The notes under the pieces: model-generated
Databases searched by the model: none
The model's input: only the letters and a program-made list of their open reading frames with translations
What the model was told of the DNA's origin: nothing
Translations under genes and position numbers: made by a program
Assembly: GCA_964386525.1 (NCBI GenBank)
Contig: CAYLSO010000236.1
Location: forward strand, 1-15,493
Length of the DNA: 15,493 nucleotides
Reading direction: 5' to 3'
Origin: CAYLSO01 sp964386525
Lineage (GTDB): Bacteria > Eisenbacteria > RBG-16-71-46 > DASYSL01
Shown here: positions 14,545-15,493 of the stretch, piece after piece
How the letters are laid out: the number at the start of each line of letters is the position of its first letter
Position numbering within the stretch: position 1 is the stretch's first letter

Positions 14545-15493
14545 GCCCCGCCCCGCTGGTCATCCACGGCCACTTCTACCAGCCGCCGCGCGAGAACCCG
14601 TGGAGCGGCCGCATCGACCGCGAGCCGAGCGCCTATCCGTTCCACGACTGGAACGAGCGCATCCTCTCGGAGTGCTACCGGGCCAACGCCTTCGCGCGCA
14701 TCTTCGGCGAGGGCGGGCGCGTCGAGCGGGTCGTCAACAACTACGCGCACGTCAACTTCAACTTCGGGCCGACGCTCTTCTCGTGGATCGAGAGCCGCGA
14801 CCCGACGGTGTACGCGCGCATCCTCGAGGCCGACCGCGACAGCGCGCGCCGCCACGGCGGGCACGGCAACGCCATCGCCCAGGGCTACAACCACGCCATC
14901 CTGCCGCTGCTGGACGAGCGCGACCGCCGCACGCAGGTGCGCTGGGGCCTGGCCGACTTCCGCCACCGTTTCGGCCGCGCGGCGGAGGCGTTGTGGCTGC
15001 CCGAGACGGCGTGCGACGACGCCACGCTCGGCACACTCATCGACGAGGGGATGCGCTACGCCATCCTCTCGCCCCGACAGGCGGCTCGCGTGCGCCGTCT
15101 GGGCGCGCCGGAGGCGGCCTGGCGCGACGTCGCCGACGGCACCATCGACCCGCAGCGCGCCTACCGCTATGCCCATCGCGACGGCTCGGGGCGCGCTCTG
15201 GCGCTGTTCTTCTACGACGGACGGCTGGCGCACGACGTGGCGTTCGGCGGGGCGCTGGCCACCAGCCAGGCCATGGTGGCCCGCTTCACCCGGGCGCGGG
15301 ACGGGGCGCCGGCCGCCGCGGCCGCCGCCGATTCCGTGTCCGTCTCGGCGCCCGCCCCCGCGCTCGACCTGCGGCCCGTCGCCGACGCGCCGAGCCCCGA
15401 CGGCGCGCGCCTGGTGCACTGCGCCACCGACGGCGAGAGCTACGGCCACCACGCGCGCTTCGGCGACCTGACGCTGGCCTACGCCCTCACCGT
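14541..15493 (+). CDS. GH57 family glycosidase of the DUF3536 type (3' end outside window)
   Basis: Predicted alpha-glucan-active GH57 enzyme (amylase or glucanotransferase type). The first 317 residues are present and the frame is open to the window edge. GH57 conserved regions can be followed: HGHFYQPP (H9, H11), NNYAHVNFNFGPTLFSW, GHGNAIAQGYNHAILPL, LWLPETAC with putative nucleophile E155, and ATDGESYGHH with putative acid/base D297. The intact set implies activity. An Ala-rich stretch near residues 255-285 looks like a linker insert. The DUF3536 part should lie downstream. GTG 14541 overlaps the malQ stop by four bases and has GGAGGA at 14528-14533, so the two are co-translated. Expected full length is about 800 residues. 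Confidence 0.92.
   Translation, partial: MSPAPLVIHGHFYQPPRENPWSGRIDREPSAYPFHDWNERILSECYRANAFARIFGEGGRVERVVNNYAHVNFNFGPTLFSWIESRDPTVYARILEADRDSARRHGGHGNAIAQGYNHAILPLLDERDRRTQVRWGLADFRHRFGRAAEALWLPETACDDATLGTLIDEGMRYAILSPRQAARVRRLGAPEAAWRDVADGTIDPQRAYRYAHRDGSGRALALFFYDGRLAHDVAFGGALATSQAMVARFTRARDGAPAAAAAADSVSVSAPAPALDLRPVADAPSPDGARLVHCATDGESYGHHARFGDLTLAYALT

Noticed and set aside
1..15493. tRNA, rRNA, CRISPR, transposon, phage, toxin-antitoxin or biosynthetic cluster
   Set aside because: I read both strands and saw no cloverleaf, direct-repeat array, transposase, terminal inverted repeats or small toxin-like gene pair. Base composition is even across the window.

Overview
This is a very GC-rich, gene-dense bacterial chromosomal segment of housekeeping and secreted-enzyme genes. 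It contains no tRNA, rRNA, CRISPR array, insertion sequence or phage gene that I can see. Likely source: an uncultured high-GC Gram-negative lineage of the Eisenbacteria / Krumholzibacteriota / Gemmatimonadota kind. The grounds are an outer-membrane barrel protein ending in Phe, Sec and Tat exported hydrolases, a GH57/DUF3536 enzyme next to malQ, a DUF885 peptidase next to an amidase, and pyrophosphatase-like residues of the 'HxWHD' type. Placement by gene content is inference only.

Layout, left to right. (1) 1-378: the C-terminal quarter of transcription terminator Rho, cut by the window edge. (2) 452-3851, plus strand: an overlapping three-gene operon of a secreted M28 zinc aminopeptidase with a C-terminal PDZ domain, an exported TolB/PD40 beta-propeller protein, and an ArfB-type ribosome-rescue hydrolase. 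(3) 3841-4239, minus strand: pterin-4a-carbinolamine dehydratase, overlapping the ArfB 3' end tail to tail. (4) 4389-4931, plus: a small outer-membrane beta-barrel protein. (5) 5057-5914, plus: transaldolase. (6) 9512-5936, minus: a tight three-gene operon of a DUF885 metallopeptidase-like protein, a 122-residue Tat-signal protein, and a leaderless amidase-signature hydrolase. (7) 12665-9630, minus: a four-gene operon of Mrp/ApbC Fe-S carrier, DUF971 protein, a 57-residue protein that looks like an internally deleted inorganic pyrophosphatase, and a MATE transporter. (8) 12937-15493, plus: malQ 4-alpha-glucanotransferase overlapped by a GH57/DUF3536 glycosidase that runs off the right edge.

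How they work together: group 2 and group 6 point to protein and amide degradation outside the cytoplasm, with a carrier-like Tat protein that may help export the amidase. Group 7 joins Fe-S cluster assembly to a small Cys-rich partner. Group 8 is alpha-glucan/glycogen turnover feeding central carbon metabolism, to which transaldolase also belongs.

The most unusual spot is 11076-11263. There, an apparent pyrophosphatase remnant of 57 codons directly follows DUF971, and a run of eight G on the coding strand sits where a -1 slip would fuse the two reading frames. No intergenic gap exceeds 300 bases. The largest, 12666-12936, holds a candidate promoter and GC hairpins. No U-tract terminators were seen, which fits reliance on Rho.
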